Shown: positions 1 through 8,662, numbered from the stretch's first letter. The stretch: 33,731 nucleotides of DNA from Pseudonocardiales bacterium (GCA_003244055.1 QHBZ01000220.1:1-33731); one strand, 5' to 3'. Translations and numbers: made by a program. Notes: a model not told the origin generated them from the letters alone.

Positions 1-315
1 CTGCATCGAGCGCCTCCTCGACCCCTGGGCGAGCTGCCCGTCGACCAGTGCTGTAGCCAGCACGCCGAGAGCCACCACGAACACCGATACCCCGAACAGT
101 GACAAGCTCACTGTGAAGATCTTCGCGCCGTCGGAGAGCGGCACGGGCGTGGCGAATCCCTCGGTGGTCAGGGTCGAGACCGTGAGGTAGACCGCGTCCA
201 CCAGATTGAAGCCGAACAACAGATAGCCGGCCACGCCGTAGCAGACCAAGGCGACCACGGCCGAGGCCAGCCACCTAGCCCGGCTGGTGAAACCCGCCGT
301 CCCCATGGCGCTCAT
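1..315 (-). CDS. Two-helix ion channel family protein (partial, N-terminal part)
   Basis: The first 105 codons of a membrane protein whose 3' end lies outside the window. Two hydrophobic helices (about residues 15-35 and 68-90) flank a pore-loop-like segment reading TVSTLTTEGFATP. This is the layout of bacterial two-transmembrane potassium channels (Ion_trans_2), where the loop normally carries TVGYG. Here the filter position reads T-T-E-G-F, so potassium selectivity is not assured. The start at 315 is preferred over the in-frame ATG at 306 because GAAGG lies nine bases upstream of it. The cytoplasmic part, which would show an RCK/TrkA-N domain if present, is missing. The channel fold is inferred from topology and the loop only. 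Confidence 0.65.
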   Translation of the reverse strand, partial: MSAMGTAGFTSRARWLASAVVALVCYGVAGYLLFGFNLVDAVYLTVSTLTTEGFATPVPLSDGAKIFTVSLSLFGVSVFVVALGVLATALVDGQLAQGSRRRSMQ

Positions 316-336
316 CCAAGCCGACCTTCAAAAAAG

Positions 337-409
337 TGGAGCTGACGGGATTCGAACCCGTGACCCCCGCACTGCCAGTGCGGTGCGCTACCAGCTGCGC
401 TACAGCCCC
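337..409 (-). tRNA. tRNA-Ala (anticodon GGC)
   Basis: On the minus strand a full cloverleaf can be drawn. The 7-bp acceptor stem starts GGGGCTG and ends CAGCTCC, with discriminator A. The anticodon stem is CCGCA/TGCGG around the loop CTGGCAG (anticodon GGC), and the T arm is ACGGG-TTCGAAC-CCGT. The third acceptor pair is G3:U70, the identity element read by alanyl-tRNA synthetase. The CCA end is not encoded. The gene sits between the channel gene and the DsbA-like gene, all on the minus strand. Confidence 0.97.
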
Positions 410-488
410 TCAGCGATCACCAATACCCACCGCGGCGCGTAGGCCACGGTACACGAGGCCTGCGGTGATCCCTGAACAGGACCCTGGG

Positions 489-1289
489 TCAGCGTCGGTT
501 GGCGCTGAGTGCCTGGTCCAACCATCCTTCGTCACTGATGTCGATGATCGCACCGTTGACGACGACACTCGGAGTGCCGAATCGGTGATCGGGTCGCAGC
601 CCCCGGATGTACTGACCGGCGTTCGCTGTTGCGGTGGTGACGCGCTGCTTCGCGCCGGCCTGCACACAACCCGTGAAGGCGTCGCCGGCTCCCAGCGAGC
701 GGCCGAGCTGCTGGAGCTGGGCGATGGTCCACCCGTGACCGCCCTCCGGCGGTTGCGCGGCGAACAGGCTGTCGTGGAAGCGAGGGAAGATATCGGCCGC
801 AGTGGCGCAGTAGGTCGCACCGGCGGCCAGCGTGGAGTACCCGGGCGGGACCGAGAGCTCATCGAGGATCGCGACCGGGTGGTAGACCACCTTGGCCTTG
901 CCGTCAGCAGCGGCTTGCGTGAGCCGCTGATGGTAGAGCTTTTCGAACTGCCCGCAGACCGGGCACATGAAGTCCTCGTAGACATCGATGGTCGTCGGCG
1001 CCTGAGGACTTCCGGTCACAATGGCGTCGCCCTGAGCGGCCACCGGGTACTGCACCCCGGCAGCGGCGACCGGAATCGCCACCGGCAGGGCACCCGGCTT
1101 GTTGCGGTTCTGCAGCCACAGCCCGACCCCGATGACAACGGCGAGCACCACGACGATGGCGACCCCCGCGATCATCCCGCGGTTCCCGCGACCGCCCCCG
1201 CGGGCCGCCGTCACCGCCTGCGCGCCTTGCCGCTTGCGCTTGTCCTCGGCCTTCTCCCCGCCGCCCACGACACGTCCCTTCTTGCTCAT
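489..1289 (-). CDS. DsbA-like membrane-anchored thioredoxin-fold oxidoreductase
   Basis: A 266-residue protein with a basic cytoplasmic N-terminus (about 1-38), one membrane helix (about 39-60) and an extracytoplasmic thioredoxin-fold domain. The active site is DFMCPVC (Cys109 and Cys112), and a cis-proline-type motif FGTPSVVVNG lies near residue 243. This matches the DsbA/thioredoxin_4 family, which puts disulfides into or isomerises exported proteins. The ATG at 1289 overlaps the stop codon of the upstream MauE-like gene (ATGA), so the two are translationally coupled and probably form a redox relay, with the MauE-like protein reoxidising or reducing this one. The hydrophilic start MSKKGR fits better than in-frame starts further upstream. 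Confidence 0.9.
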   Translation of the reverse strand: MSKKGRVVGGGEKAEDKRKRQGAQAVTAARGGGRGNRGMIAGVAIVVVLAVVIGVGLWLQNRNKPGALPVAIPVAAAGVQYPVAAQGDAIVTGSPQAPTTIDVYEDFMCPVCGQFEKLYHQRLTQAAADGKAKVVYHPVAILDELSVPPGYSTLAAGATYCATAADIFPRFHDSLFAAQPPEGGHGWTIAQLQQLGRSLGAGDAFTGCVQAGAKQRVTTATANAGQYIRGLRPDHRFGTPSVVVNGAIIDISDEGWLDQALSANRR

Positions 1290-1831
1290 TTGACCGGATT
1301 CCCGGCGGTACGCCACGGTGCATCTGGCGGATCCGCGGCACCCGGATCCGCGGTACCAGGATCCGCACGCAGCCACCTGTCAACGCTCAACACGGTCCGG
1401 GGCCGCACCACCAGCCACAACGCCAGCAGCAACGTACCTACGTCGCGAGCCAGCTCCTGCGGGTAGCGCGTGTCCCCCTTGGCCACAGCCCCCCCACCGC
1501 CGAAGCATCCGCAGTCAATGGACAATCCGCGAGCCCAGGCCTGCGCCACCGCCGTCATCAGTACTACCAGCAGCACCCCCGAGGCGAGGGCTACCCACCG
1601 GGTGATTGCACCCACCAATAGCAGGGTTCCCAGTACCAGTTCCACCAACGGCAACGCGGTGGCGACCGGCCCGACCAGGTCCGGCGGCAGCAGCTCGTAG
1701 GCGCGCACGGCAATCCGGGTCTGAGCCGGGTCTACCGCCTTGAGTGCTCCGGAGACCAGAAACACCGCGGCGAGTCCCAGTCGCACCAGGGTGCCCAGCC
1801 CATCGACGGCCGAGCGGGATAGGCGAGCCAC
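1286..1831 (-). CDS. MauE/DoxX-like membrane redox protein
   Basis: A 181-residue protein with four predicted membrane helices (about 13-30, 50-72, 76-95 and 125-143). A CGC pair in SIDCGCFGGGG sits between helices three and four, as in MauE/methylamine-utilisation-type proteins. These act in the membrane as partners of periplasmic thioredoxin-like proteins. The last 35 residues are a Pro/Asp/Ala-rich tail. The GTG start at 1831 has no ribosome binding site but sits six bases after TAGTCT, so the mRNA may be leaderless. It overlaps the DsbA-like gene by four bases. The functional pairing with that gene is inferred from the coupling. Confidence 0.85.
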   Translation of the reverse strand: MARLSRSAVDGLGTLVRLGLAAVFLVSGALKAVDPAQTRIAVRAYELLPPDLVGPVATALPLVELVLGTLLLVGAITRWVALASGVLLVVLMTAVAQAWARGLSIDCGCFGGGGAVAKGDTRYPQELARDVGTLLLALWLVVRPRTVLSVDRWLRADPGTADPGAADPPDAPWRTAGNPVK

Positions 1832-1837
1832 CCGATC

Positions 1838-1843
1838 AGACTA
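1838..1843 (-). promoter_or_regulatory. -10 box of the MauE-dsbA operon, leaderless type
   Basis: TAGTCT on the minus strand is followed by six bases and then the GTG at 1831. This spacing puts transcription start at or next to the start codon. No Shine-Dalgarno sequence fits between. Confidence 0.5.
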
Positions 1844-1958
1844 TCCACTCACTCGCAGGCAAAGCGAGGCTGCCCATCGCGAGGCGAACCTGAGTACGGC
1901 CGTTGCGCGGCGCTCTCCGTACCGTGGTGACGAGGGTGTCGCTGAGGTGCGGGGATCA

Positions 1959-2672
1959 ATGATGACAGTCGAGCCGGGTGATGAGATCGGTCACGTCCAC
2001 CAGGACGTCTCCGGAGGCTGGCTCCGACCAGCCGTATTCGGCTCGATGGACGGCCTGGTGACCAACATCGGACTGATCGCGGGAGTTGGCGGCAGCGGTG
2101 CGGGCGCGCACCTGATCGTGTTGACCGGGATGGCGGGGCTGGTGGCCGGCGCATTCTCGATGGCGCTCGGGGAGTACGTGTCGGTCGAGACGCAGAACGA
2201 CTCGGTGCGCGCCGAGGTCAAGGTGGAACGCGACGAACTACGCCGGCATCCGGCCGCGGAGCAGGCCGAACTGGTCGCCTCCTTCGTGCAGATGGGGCTG
2301 ACTCGCGAAACCGCGAAGCAGGTGGCCGAGGAAGTGCACGCCAACCCGTCGCTGGCGATCCGAGTGCACATCAACCAGGAACTCGGCGTCAACCCCGACG
2401 ATCGACCCTCTCCGTGGGTAGCCGCCGGATCGTCGTTCCTCTGCTTCGCGATCGGCGCGCTGGTCCCGCTGATCCCCTACCTGCTCGGCTTCGCCTCACT
2501 GCTCACAGGTCTCGCCGCCGGCGCAGGTGGGCTATTCGTGGCCGGGGCGGTCTCGTCGCGGTTCACCACCCGCTCATGGTGGCTGGGAGGCCTACGCCAG
2601 GTGGGGTTCGGCGCGATCGCCGCGGTGGCGACCTACCTGGTAGGTGCCCTGATCGGGGCCGGCACGCGCTGA
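1959..2672 (+). CDS. VIT family (CCC1/VIT1-like) metal ion transporter
   Basis: A 237-residue membrane protein of the VIT/DUF125 family, which moves Fe(II) or Mn(II) across membranes. The first helix carries the typical FGSMDGLVTNIGLIAGV, and the second is followed by SMALGEYVSVETQ, the family signature. A charged, soluble helical domain with many Glu (about residues 75-145) follows, then three C-terminal helices. The first of two adjacent ATGs (1959 and 1962) is used here; GGGGA at 1951-1955 serves either. Its 3' end overlaps the convergent MFS gene by 40 bases. The length agrees with the family. Confidence 0.88.
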   Translation: MMTVEPGDEIGHVHQDVSGGWLRPAVFGSMDGLVTNIGLIAGVGGSGAGAHLIVLTGMAGLVAGAFSMALGEYVSVETQNDSVRAEVKVERDELRRHPAAEQAELVASFVQMGLTRETAKQVAEEVHANPSLAIRVHINQELGVNPDDRPSPWVAAGSSFLCFAIGALVPLIPYLLGFASLLTGLAAGAGGLFVAGAVSSRFTTRSWWLGGLRQVGFGAIAAVATYLVGALIGAGTR

Positions 2673-3892
2673 GTCTGCTTGGGGCCCAGCGGCTCAGGCG
2701 AGCGCAACCAGACGACCGCGGCGAGCAGCGAGACGATGCCGGTCAGCACGAAGGCCGCAGCGTAGGACAGCTTGTCGGCGACCAGGCCGGTCGCGATCGG
2801 GCCGAGGATCGCACCGATGTCGGCGGTCATCTGAGCAATGGCCAGCGCCGGGCCACCCTTGGCGTGCGAGCCGATCACATCGGCGACCGTGGCGCCCTGC
2901 GCCGGCGTGATCAGCCCGGTGCCGGCCCCGGCGATCAGCGCGGCGGCCAGGAACTCCGGCACACCGCTGGTGAAACCCAGCCAGATCGTCGCGCTACCGG
3001 TGACGACCAGCCCGATCAACATCGGTGGGCGGCGCCCGAAGGAATCCGCGAGCCTGCCGGACAACGTCAATACGGCCACGGTGCCCGCGGCGAAAACCGA
3101 GAGCGCCAATCCGGCCAGCGACTCCGCACGATGCAGCACCTCGACGACGAACAGCGGCACCAGCGAGACCCGCACGCCAGTGACCGCCCAGCCATTGGCG
3201 AAGTTGGATGACAGCGCTGCGCGGTACGCGGGGTGAGCGAAAGCTGCACGTACCGTCAGCACCGGGAGATCTACGGCCGATACCACCCCGACCACCGGGG
3301 AGCGCCGTAGGAACAACCAAGCCACTGCGGCGGCGACGAACAACGCAATCGAATAGACCACAAACGGCGCGCGCAGCGAGATGCCGATCAGCCCACCGCC
3401 GACCAACGGTCCGGTGACGCCGCCGAGCAGGAAACTGCTGGACCACAAGCTGGTGGACCGCCCGCGCAGCGGCGGTGGGGTGAGCCGGATCAACAGCCCG
3501 ACCGCCGAAACGGTGAACATGGTCGACCCGACACCGCCCAGCGACCGCAAGATCAGCAGCTGCCAGTAGTTCGCGGCGAATGCGCACGCGCCGGTCGACA
3601 AACCCACCACGATGATGCCCCAGATGTAAACCGGGCGTTCCCCCAATGCCGACACCAGCTTGCCGCTGATCGGCGCGAACGCCAGCCGCATGAACGCGAA
3701 AGCACTGACCACGATCGAGGCCGCGGTGACGCTGACGTCGAAGCTGCGGGCGAAGGTGGGCAGTGCGGGCGCGACGATTCCGAAGCCGAGCGCGATCACG
3801 AAACTGACTGTGACCAGGACCCAGACCTCGCGAGGCAGCCGGGAATCGGCCGGTGCCGCGCTCGTGGACGTCAGCTCCGGCTCCGCGTCCAC
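2633..3892 (-). CDS. MFS transporter (drug/metabolite exporter type)
   Basis: About 419 residues with 12 predicted membrane helices in two halves. The loop between helices 2 and 3 carries the MFS motif-A region (GKLVSALGERPVY), repeated in the second half as GRLADSFGRRPPM. Arginine in RSLGGVGS of helix 4 fits proton-coupled antiporters of the DHA1 type. The substrate cannot be read from the sequence. The start is taken as the GTG at 3892, which follows a G-rich ribosome binding site. An in-frame ATG at 3946 would add 18 residues of unlikely sequence. The C-terminal 13 codons overlap the convergent VIT gene. Confidence 0.85.
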   Translation of the reverse strand: MDAEPELTSTSAAPADSRLPREVWVLVTVSFVIALGFGIVAPALPTFARSFDVSVTAASIVVSAFAFMRLAFAPISGKLVSALGERPVYIWGIIVVGLSTGACAFAANYWQLLILRSLGGVGSTMFTVSAVGLLIRLTPPPLRGRSTSLWSSSFLLGGVTGPLVGGGLIGISLRAPFVVYSIALFVAAAVAWLFLRRSPVVGVVSAVDLPVLTVRAAFAHPAYRAALSSNFANGWAVTGVRVSLVPLFVVEVLHRAESLAGLALSVFAAGTVAVLTLSGRLADSFGRRPPMLIGLVVTGSATIWLGFTSGVPEFLAAALIAGAGTGLITPAQGATVADVIGSHAKGGPALAIAQMTADIGAILGPIATGLVADKLSYAAAFVLTGIVSLLAAVVWLRSPEPLGPKQTQRVPAPIRAPTR

Positions 3893-3999
3893 AACCCCAC
3901 CCTGTCCCGATCTTGTTAGCCACACTAAGAGCAGCACTGTGCTCAACCAGTGGCGCGGGCAGGCGCATTCCCGCTCTCGCGGTACGGCAGCCCTGCGGT

Positions 4000-4452
4000 T
4001 CAGGACGCGGGGCTGAGGCCGAACGTGGTGTCGATCTCGGTGGCGAGGCTGTCAACGTTGGCGGCGAACGGCTTCGTCGCGGCTCCGGAGCTCGCCGTGC
4101 GTTCCAGATCGTGCAGGTGCGTACTGAGTGCGGTGCGGCTCTGCGCGGTGATCCACGGCGCCTGCTCTAGCGCCTGGGTGAGGTCGGCGTCGGCGCGCTG
4201 CAGAGCGAGGGCGGCGCCGGCGTCGCCGTCGGTTCCCAACGACGCCGCGCCAGCGTCGACGTGCAACGACAACACGCGCAGCTGCGAAGACGTCTGCCGG
4301 GCTTGTTCGCGCACCGCCGCCACCCGGTCCGCGGGTGCCGGTGCGGTGAACCGGCCGACAAACCCGCCCAGCACCCCGCCGAGGACGAACGCCGCTGTCG
4401 CGAGGATCGCCAGTTGCCGGCGCCGCTGGGCCTGAGGCGTGTAAAGGGCCAT
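4000..4452 (-). CDS. Membrane-anchored protein of unknown function
   Basis: A 150-residue protein not matched to a family. A short basic N-terminus is followed by one glycine-rich membrane helix (about 14-35) and an alanine-rich helical extracytoplasmic domain with no cysteine. The ATG at 4452 is two bases after the stop of the hydantoinase-like gene, so it is the last gene of the iron-permease operon. Its repeated short amphipathic helices recall four-helix-bundle proteins such as the imelysin-like partners of FTR1 permeases, but this is only a resemblance. Confidence 0.75.
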   Translation of the reverse strand: MALYTPQAQRRRQLAILATAAFVLGGVLGGFVGRFTAPAPADRVAAVREQARQTSSQLRVLSLHVDAGAASLGTDGDAGAALALQRADADLTQALEQAPWITAQSRTALSTHLHDLERTASSGAATKPFAANVDSLATEIDTTFGLSPAS

Positions 4453-4454
4453 GG

Positions 4455-6328
4455 TCAGATCCGCCCGACGATCACCGCGGCGGCGCCGGTGCCGACGGTG
4501 TCCGCGATCGAATCCGGGCCGGCCAGCTCCCGGATCCGGCCGTCTTGAACTACCCAGGTGGTGGGTTGGACCGTGATCGGCCCGACGTTGCGGACATGCC
4601 GGGAGACCGCGGGTCCAATGGTCGCCTCCAGCGGCGGCGCACCGGGCGAGCCGTCCACGAGGATCGCTTCGCCCCGGACGTCAAGGGCGGGGTCCCCGAA
4701 CCGGTCGAAGACCAGTACCCGGCCATCCAGTGAGCTCAGCCAGAACCATCCGACCGGGTCGACCTCTTCCGAGCCGCCCGCGGCACGGGCCACGTCGATG
4801 ATCGCCTCGCGGCTCAGCGGTGGCCGGCCGGGCACCACACCCGAGCCGAGCACGAGGGCTCCCACCGCCACGGCTCGGATCGCGCCGCGTTGCGTGATCT
4901 GGCTGACCTGCACCTGCAGCGAGGTCGGCGACGCCCCAGCGGCGAGGGCTTCGGCCATCGAGGAGATCACCTCGGCGCCTGGAGGTATCTGGCAGTCCAG
5001 CCCGAGGACGCCGGCCAGCGGCCGGCCCAGCACGCCGGCGCCGCCACCGACGGCGATCAGGGTGGGCTGGGTGAGGCGGTGCTGCGCGGCTACCGCGGTG
5101 ACGAGGTCGGCCAGCGCCTCGGTGGAGGCCTGCATCATCCGGCGGGCGAGTTCGCTGCCGGAAAGGCGCACCGCCGCCCCGGCGATGTCCAGTGCCGCGG
5201 TCGCGGAGCGTCGGCGACCCGCGGCGTAGTCGCCGTCGGCAACCAGGCCGAGCGCGTTGCCGGCGCAGGTGTTGGTCAGCGCGGCCATCGTGCCGTCGGC
5301 CAGCCGCAACGCCAGGTAGTCGGCCGGGTCCCCGGGCCGCGGCGCGAGAGTCTCCGGGCGGGCCCCGGACAACCGCTCAGGCGCCAGGAAGCACGAATAG
5401 GTGAGCCCCGCGATGTGCGCGCTGCGCGGCCCGACACCGTAGATCCGGCGCCGTCGCACCCGGAGCATCGATCCCCCGGCTACCCCCGCCACCTGCACGT
5501 CCAACGCCCGGACCGCGGTGGCCTGGCCGGCGACCCGCACGTAGGACAGCGCGGGACGACCGGCGGTGATCGCCGCGACGTTGGTGGACGTGCCGCCGAC
5601 CTCGACGATCACCCCGTCGCCGATGCGCAGCGTGCGCAGCGCGCCGGCCACCGAGGCCGCGGGCCCCGAGTGCAGCGTGCGGGCGGGCGCGGCGCGGAAC
5701 CCGGCGAGATCGGTGGCACCACCGTCCCCACGCATCACCATCACGGGGCAGGTCAACCCCGCGCCCGCTACCCCGGCTTCCACCACCTCCGCGGTGCGCA
5801 GCGCGATCGGCAGGATCGAGGCGTTGAGCGCGGCGGTGACCGTACGCAGTTCGAGGCCGTAAAGGCCGGTCAGCCCCGACGAGGTGGTCACCGGCAGCCC
5901 GAGCTCGGCGGCGAGTACCGCGACCGCGTCTTCGCATGCCGAGTCGTCGGGGGCGAACGCCTCGGCCACGCACACCGCTTGGGCGCCGGCGCTGGCCAGC
6001 CTGATCAGCGCCTGGCGGGCCGCACCGGCATCGAAGCCGGCGGACAGATCAAGGAACTCGTGTGCGATGGCCCCGCTGATCGTGGTCCGGTTGCGGGCCT
6101 TGCGCAGGTAGGGGGCCCGGGCCAGACTGAGCACACCGACCGGCACGGTATCGCCCTCCAGCAATGCGTTCACCGCCTGCGTGGTGGAGTGGGTGACCAG
6201 TTCACCCCGTCGCGGTGGTCGTGGGTGGTCGGGACCACCGCACGGCCGGCGAGCTCACCGGTCACCGAATCGATCGCGACCGCCTTGGTGAAGGTGCCAC
6301 CGACGTCGGCGCCTACCCGGACACCCAT
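4455..6328 (-). pseudogene. Hydantoinase/oxoprolinase-like gene, frameshifted near its 5' end
   Basis: Hydantoinase A/5-oxoprolinase family proteins are ATP-dependent amidohydrolases with an actin-like fold. The N-terminal phosphate-binding motif GADVGGTFTKAVAID is encoded from the ATG at 6328, but this frame ends at 6170 in non-family sequence. The family sequence resumes in another frame as LVTHSTTQAVNALLEGD and then runs about 580 codons to 4455, with VMRGDGGATDLAGF and VEVGGTSTNVAA intact. The two parts meet at about 6195-6207. Some 20-25 residues normally present there appear to be gone, so an out-of-frame deletion of roughly 60-75 bases fits better than a single-base change. A second shorter spot follows RNRTTIS. 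The 5' end overlaps the FTR1 gene by 16 bases. Confidence 0.75.
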
Positions 6329-7581
6329 CGCGCCTCCCGCGCCCGGCGGGGCCGCACCATCAACAACCACACCGCCCCCACCGCATAGACGGCGACCAGC
6401 ACCACCTGGCTGACCAGCGTCTGCATGCTGGGCCAGTAGCCCAGTGCCTGGGACAGGAAGATCGGCGCGCGCGGCACTCCGGACAGCGGGGTGAGGCCGA
6501 TCAGATCTGCGGTCTGCAGACTTCGCACCGCGTTACCGAGAAAGGCCACCGACGTCGCCATCAACAACACCACGGCGCCCACCAGGAATGTCTTCACCGG
6601 CAGCCGCCGACCCAGCCGGAAGATCAGGTAGGACACGACTGCCAAGGCGGCGAGACCGGCTGCCAGCCCGACCAGGATCCACCAGCCCAATCCCTGGCCG
6701 AATTCGACCAGCGCCTGGTAGAGCAGTGCGGTCTCCAGGCCCTCCCGGTACATCGCGGTGAATCCCACCAACACCAGCGCTGTGGTCGACCCGACCGAGA
6801 CCGCGTTGAACAGCCGGCTGCGCAGGAACTCCATCCAGCGGCGGTGCTCCAGCCGGGCGATCAGCCAGAACGAGATGTACAGCAGCACCGCGACCGCGGC
6901 GGTGGCGACGACCGCCTCCAGCACCTCCCGCCCGACCGGCAACATAGCGAGAACGAACCGCAGGATCAGGTATGTCACCGCCGTGGCCGCCAGCCCGATG
7001 CCCACCCCCCAGGCGATGGGCTTGCGGTACCGGGTGGCCTTCGTGGCCTCCAGATAGCCCAGCAAGGCAGTCAGCAGCAGCACTGCCTCTAGGCCCTCCC
7101 GGAAGATGATCAAAAACGACTGCCCGGCCACCACTGCGACCGCGTCGAAACCGGTGTCGGTCAGCCGCCGTTCGGTGTCATCGATCAACCGTCGCAACTC
7201 GACGATATCGGTCCGCACAGCGTCGACCGGTGCGCCAGACTTGATCAGGTCGCGAATCTCCGCGAACTTCGTCTCGGCGTCGGCGGTCAGATCGGGAGCC
7301 GCTACCCGCAGCGTCACCTCTACATACTCGAAGTGATCCAGGTATCCGGTCCTGGCTTGCGCATAGGCCTGCTCGATATCTCCCTGCTTGACCAGCTCCA
7401 GGGTCTGGTCGATCGACGCGCGCACCCCGGCCAGCTGGCGGATCGCCTCCTCACGCGTGATCGCCTGCTGCTGGGCCGCGGCCTGCGGTGCCGCGATGTC
7501 GGGTGCAGCGCCCAGCGATGTCACGACCGGCACCAGGACGGCGAGCGCCAGCAACAACCCGAGCAGTCGGCGTCTGATCAT
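6313..7581 (-). CDS. FTR1/EfeU-type high-affinity iron permease with extracytoplasmic N-terminal domain
   Basis: A 422-residue protein with a signal peptide (1-25), an extracytoplasmic helical domain (about 40-145) and a seven-helix FTR1 permease domain. Both iron-binding REGLE motifs of the family are present, at residues 161-165 and 279-283. FTR1/EfeU permeases import ferric iron, usually after oxidation of ferrous iron. The fused N-terminal domain resembles that of FTR1 proteins working without a multicopper oxidase. The ATG overlaps the stop of the upstream lipoprotein gene (ATGA), and the gene lies downstream of a candidate iron box at about 8114-8132. Confidence 0.93.
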   Translation of the reverse strand: MIRRRLLGLLLALAVLVPVVTSLGAAPDIAAPQAAAQQQAITREEAIRQLAGVRASIDQTLELVKQGDIEQAYAQARTGYLDHFEYVEVTLRVAAPDLTADAETKFAEIRDLIKSGAPVDAVRTDIVELRRLIDDTERRLTDTGFDAVAVVAGQSFLIIFREGLEAVLLLTALLGYLEATKATRYRKPIAWGVGIGLAATAVTYLILRFVLAMLPVGREVLEAVVATAAVAVLLYISFWLIARLEHRRWMEFLRSRLFNAVSVGSTTALVLVGFTAMYREGLETALLYQALVEFGQGLGWWILVGLAAGLAALAVVSYLIFRLGRRLPVKTFLVGAVVLLMATSVAFLGNAVRSLQTADLIGLTPLSGVPRAPIFLSQALGYWPSMQTLVSQVVLVAVYAVGAVWLLMVRPRRAREARWVSG

Positions 7582-8018
7582 CCCGAGTACTTCGCCAGGT
7601 AAGGCTGCACCGCCGAGGTGATGCCGGCGGAACCCTTGGCCGCCGCCGCTGCGTTCCCTTGGTCGGCCGCCTTTTCCAGCACCGCGAAGCTGTCCTCCAT
7701 CGCGAGGTAGGTGTCCTCGTTGTTGTGCCTGACAGTGCCTTCGATCTGCTTCCAGATCGGCTCGAGCCGGCCGTCCAGACTGATGGCTTCGGCCTTGTCG
7801 GTACCCGCGGACTGGGCGATCTGGCCGGCGATCTGTTCGATCTTGCGCAGATTCGCCGCGACGTCAGCCGCCGTCACCGGATGCTCGGGCGCTGCGACAA
7901 CCGACGTGGGCGACGGGGCCACCGCCGATGTGTCGCCACCGCTGGAGCAGCTTGGAAGTCCAACCACGCTGATAGCCACCAGCATCAGACTTGCGCTTCG
8001 CCACATAATGGTCAACAT
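7578..8018 (-). CDS. Small lipoprotein of the iron-permease operon
   Basis: A 146-residue lipoprotein with signal peptide and lipobox (LPSC, Cys at about residue 24), a Ser/Thr/Pro-rich linker and a helical C-terminal half. The helical part resembles the N-terminal domain of the FTR1 protein encoded next and may be a surface metal-binding partner, as EfeO/EfeM-type proteins are. The sequence contains few obvious metal ligands, so this role is inferred from position. GGGAGG six bases before the ATG at 8018 sets the start. It is the first gene of the operon, and its stop overlaps the next ATG. Confidence 0.85.
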   Translation of the reverse strand: MLTIMWRSASLMLVAISVVGLPSCSSGGDTSAVAPSPTSVVAAPEHPVTAADVAANLRKIEQIAGQIAQSAGTDKAEAISLDGRLEPIWKQIEGTVRHNNEDTYLAMEDSFAVLEKAADQGNAAAAAKGSAGITSAVQPYLAKYSG

Positions 8019-8102
8019 CGAAGCCTCCCGAATGCCAAAAGTTCGTCAGCCGTTTGGGTTGGATTAGGCTTGATATTTCTCTTAAAAACCTGCCAGACAT
8101 CA

Positions 8103-8132
8103 CCTAACGAAGGGAAGGTTAGGCTGCACAAT
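8103..8132 (-). promoter_or_regulatory. Candidate DtxR/IdeR iron box
   Basis: On the plus strand AGGTTAGGCT (8116-8125) matches one side of the 19-bp DtxR/IdeR consensus perfectly; over 8114-8132 about 12 of 19 bases agree. CCTAAC (8103-8108) and GTTAGG (8118-8123) also form a 6-bp dyad around it. A weaker second match (ATTAGGCTTG) lies at about 8063-8072. The position, 95-115 bases upstream of the iron-permease operon, suits iron-dependent repression. The right half-site is poor. Confidence 0.55.
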
Positions 8133-8210
8133 CACCTATTTGGCGGAATTTCTCGCAGCTTCAGATCGCAAGCTGACGTTCGCTAGCTACGTTGCGTAGC
8201 TCTCAACCGC

Positions 8211-8534
8211 TCAGCCGCGCGTCTCTGCGACCAACCAGGACAGGTATTCAGCGCTGCCGCCGGTGATCGGGGTCGCGATGACCTCGGGTAGGTCGTAGCC
8301 ATGATTGACCTTAATGTGCGCCGTCAGCGCGGTGACCCGATCGGCTGTGGTCTTGATCTCCAGCCGCCACTCCTGCTCGGTCTGCACCTCGCCATTCCAC
8401 CGGAACACACTCGTGATCGGCCCGACTATCTGGGCGCAGGCGCCGAGCCGCGCCTCAATCACTCCCGCCCCGAGAACCTGGGCAGCTTGCTCACTGGCTG
8501 TGGTCGTCGCGACAATGACATGATCAGCCAGCAT
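8211..8534 (-). CDS. cutA: CutA divalent-cation tolerance protein
   Basis: A 107-residue CutA1 protein, a small trimeric ferredoxin-like-fold protein linked to copper and other divalent-cation tolerance. Family marks include EARLGACAQIVGPITSVF, the loop YRWNG-like FRWNGEVQ, and EVIATPITGGSAEYLSWL. The length is standard. The ATG at 8534 lies six bases after TACGAT, again leaderless in appearance. It is transcribed away from the P450 gene. Confidence 0.95.
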   Translation of the reverse strand: MLADHVIVATTTASEQAAQVLGAGVIEARLGACAQIVGPITSVFRWNGEVQTEQEWRLEIKTTADRVTALTAHIKVNHGYDLPEVIATPITGGSAEYLSWLVAETRG

Positions 8535-8540
8535 GCCCCA

Positions 8541-8546
8541 ATCGTA
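8541..8546 (-). promoter_or_regulatory. -10 box of cutA, leaderless type
   Basis: TACGAT on the minus strand, six bases before the cutA ATG at 8534. Confidence 0.5.
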
Positions 8547-8662
8547 CGAGGCTGCGGCCGAGCCGCAGCTCTCGCAGCCGCGACACGGAACCTGTCTACC
8601 CTATACATACGTTTGTCTAAACTCGTAGTATCGTCGTCGCGGGGTCGGCGGTGGAGGTCACG

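Noticed and set aside
6170-6328. Programmed frameshift in the hydantoinase-like gene
   Set aside because: There is no slippery heptamer or hairpin, and family residues are missing at the join, which a one-base shift cannot explain.
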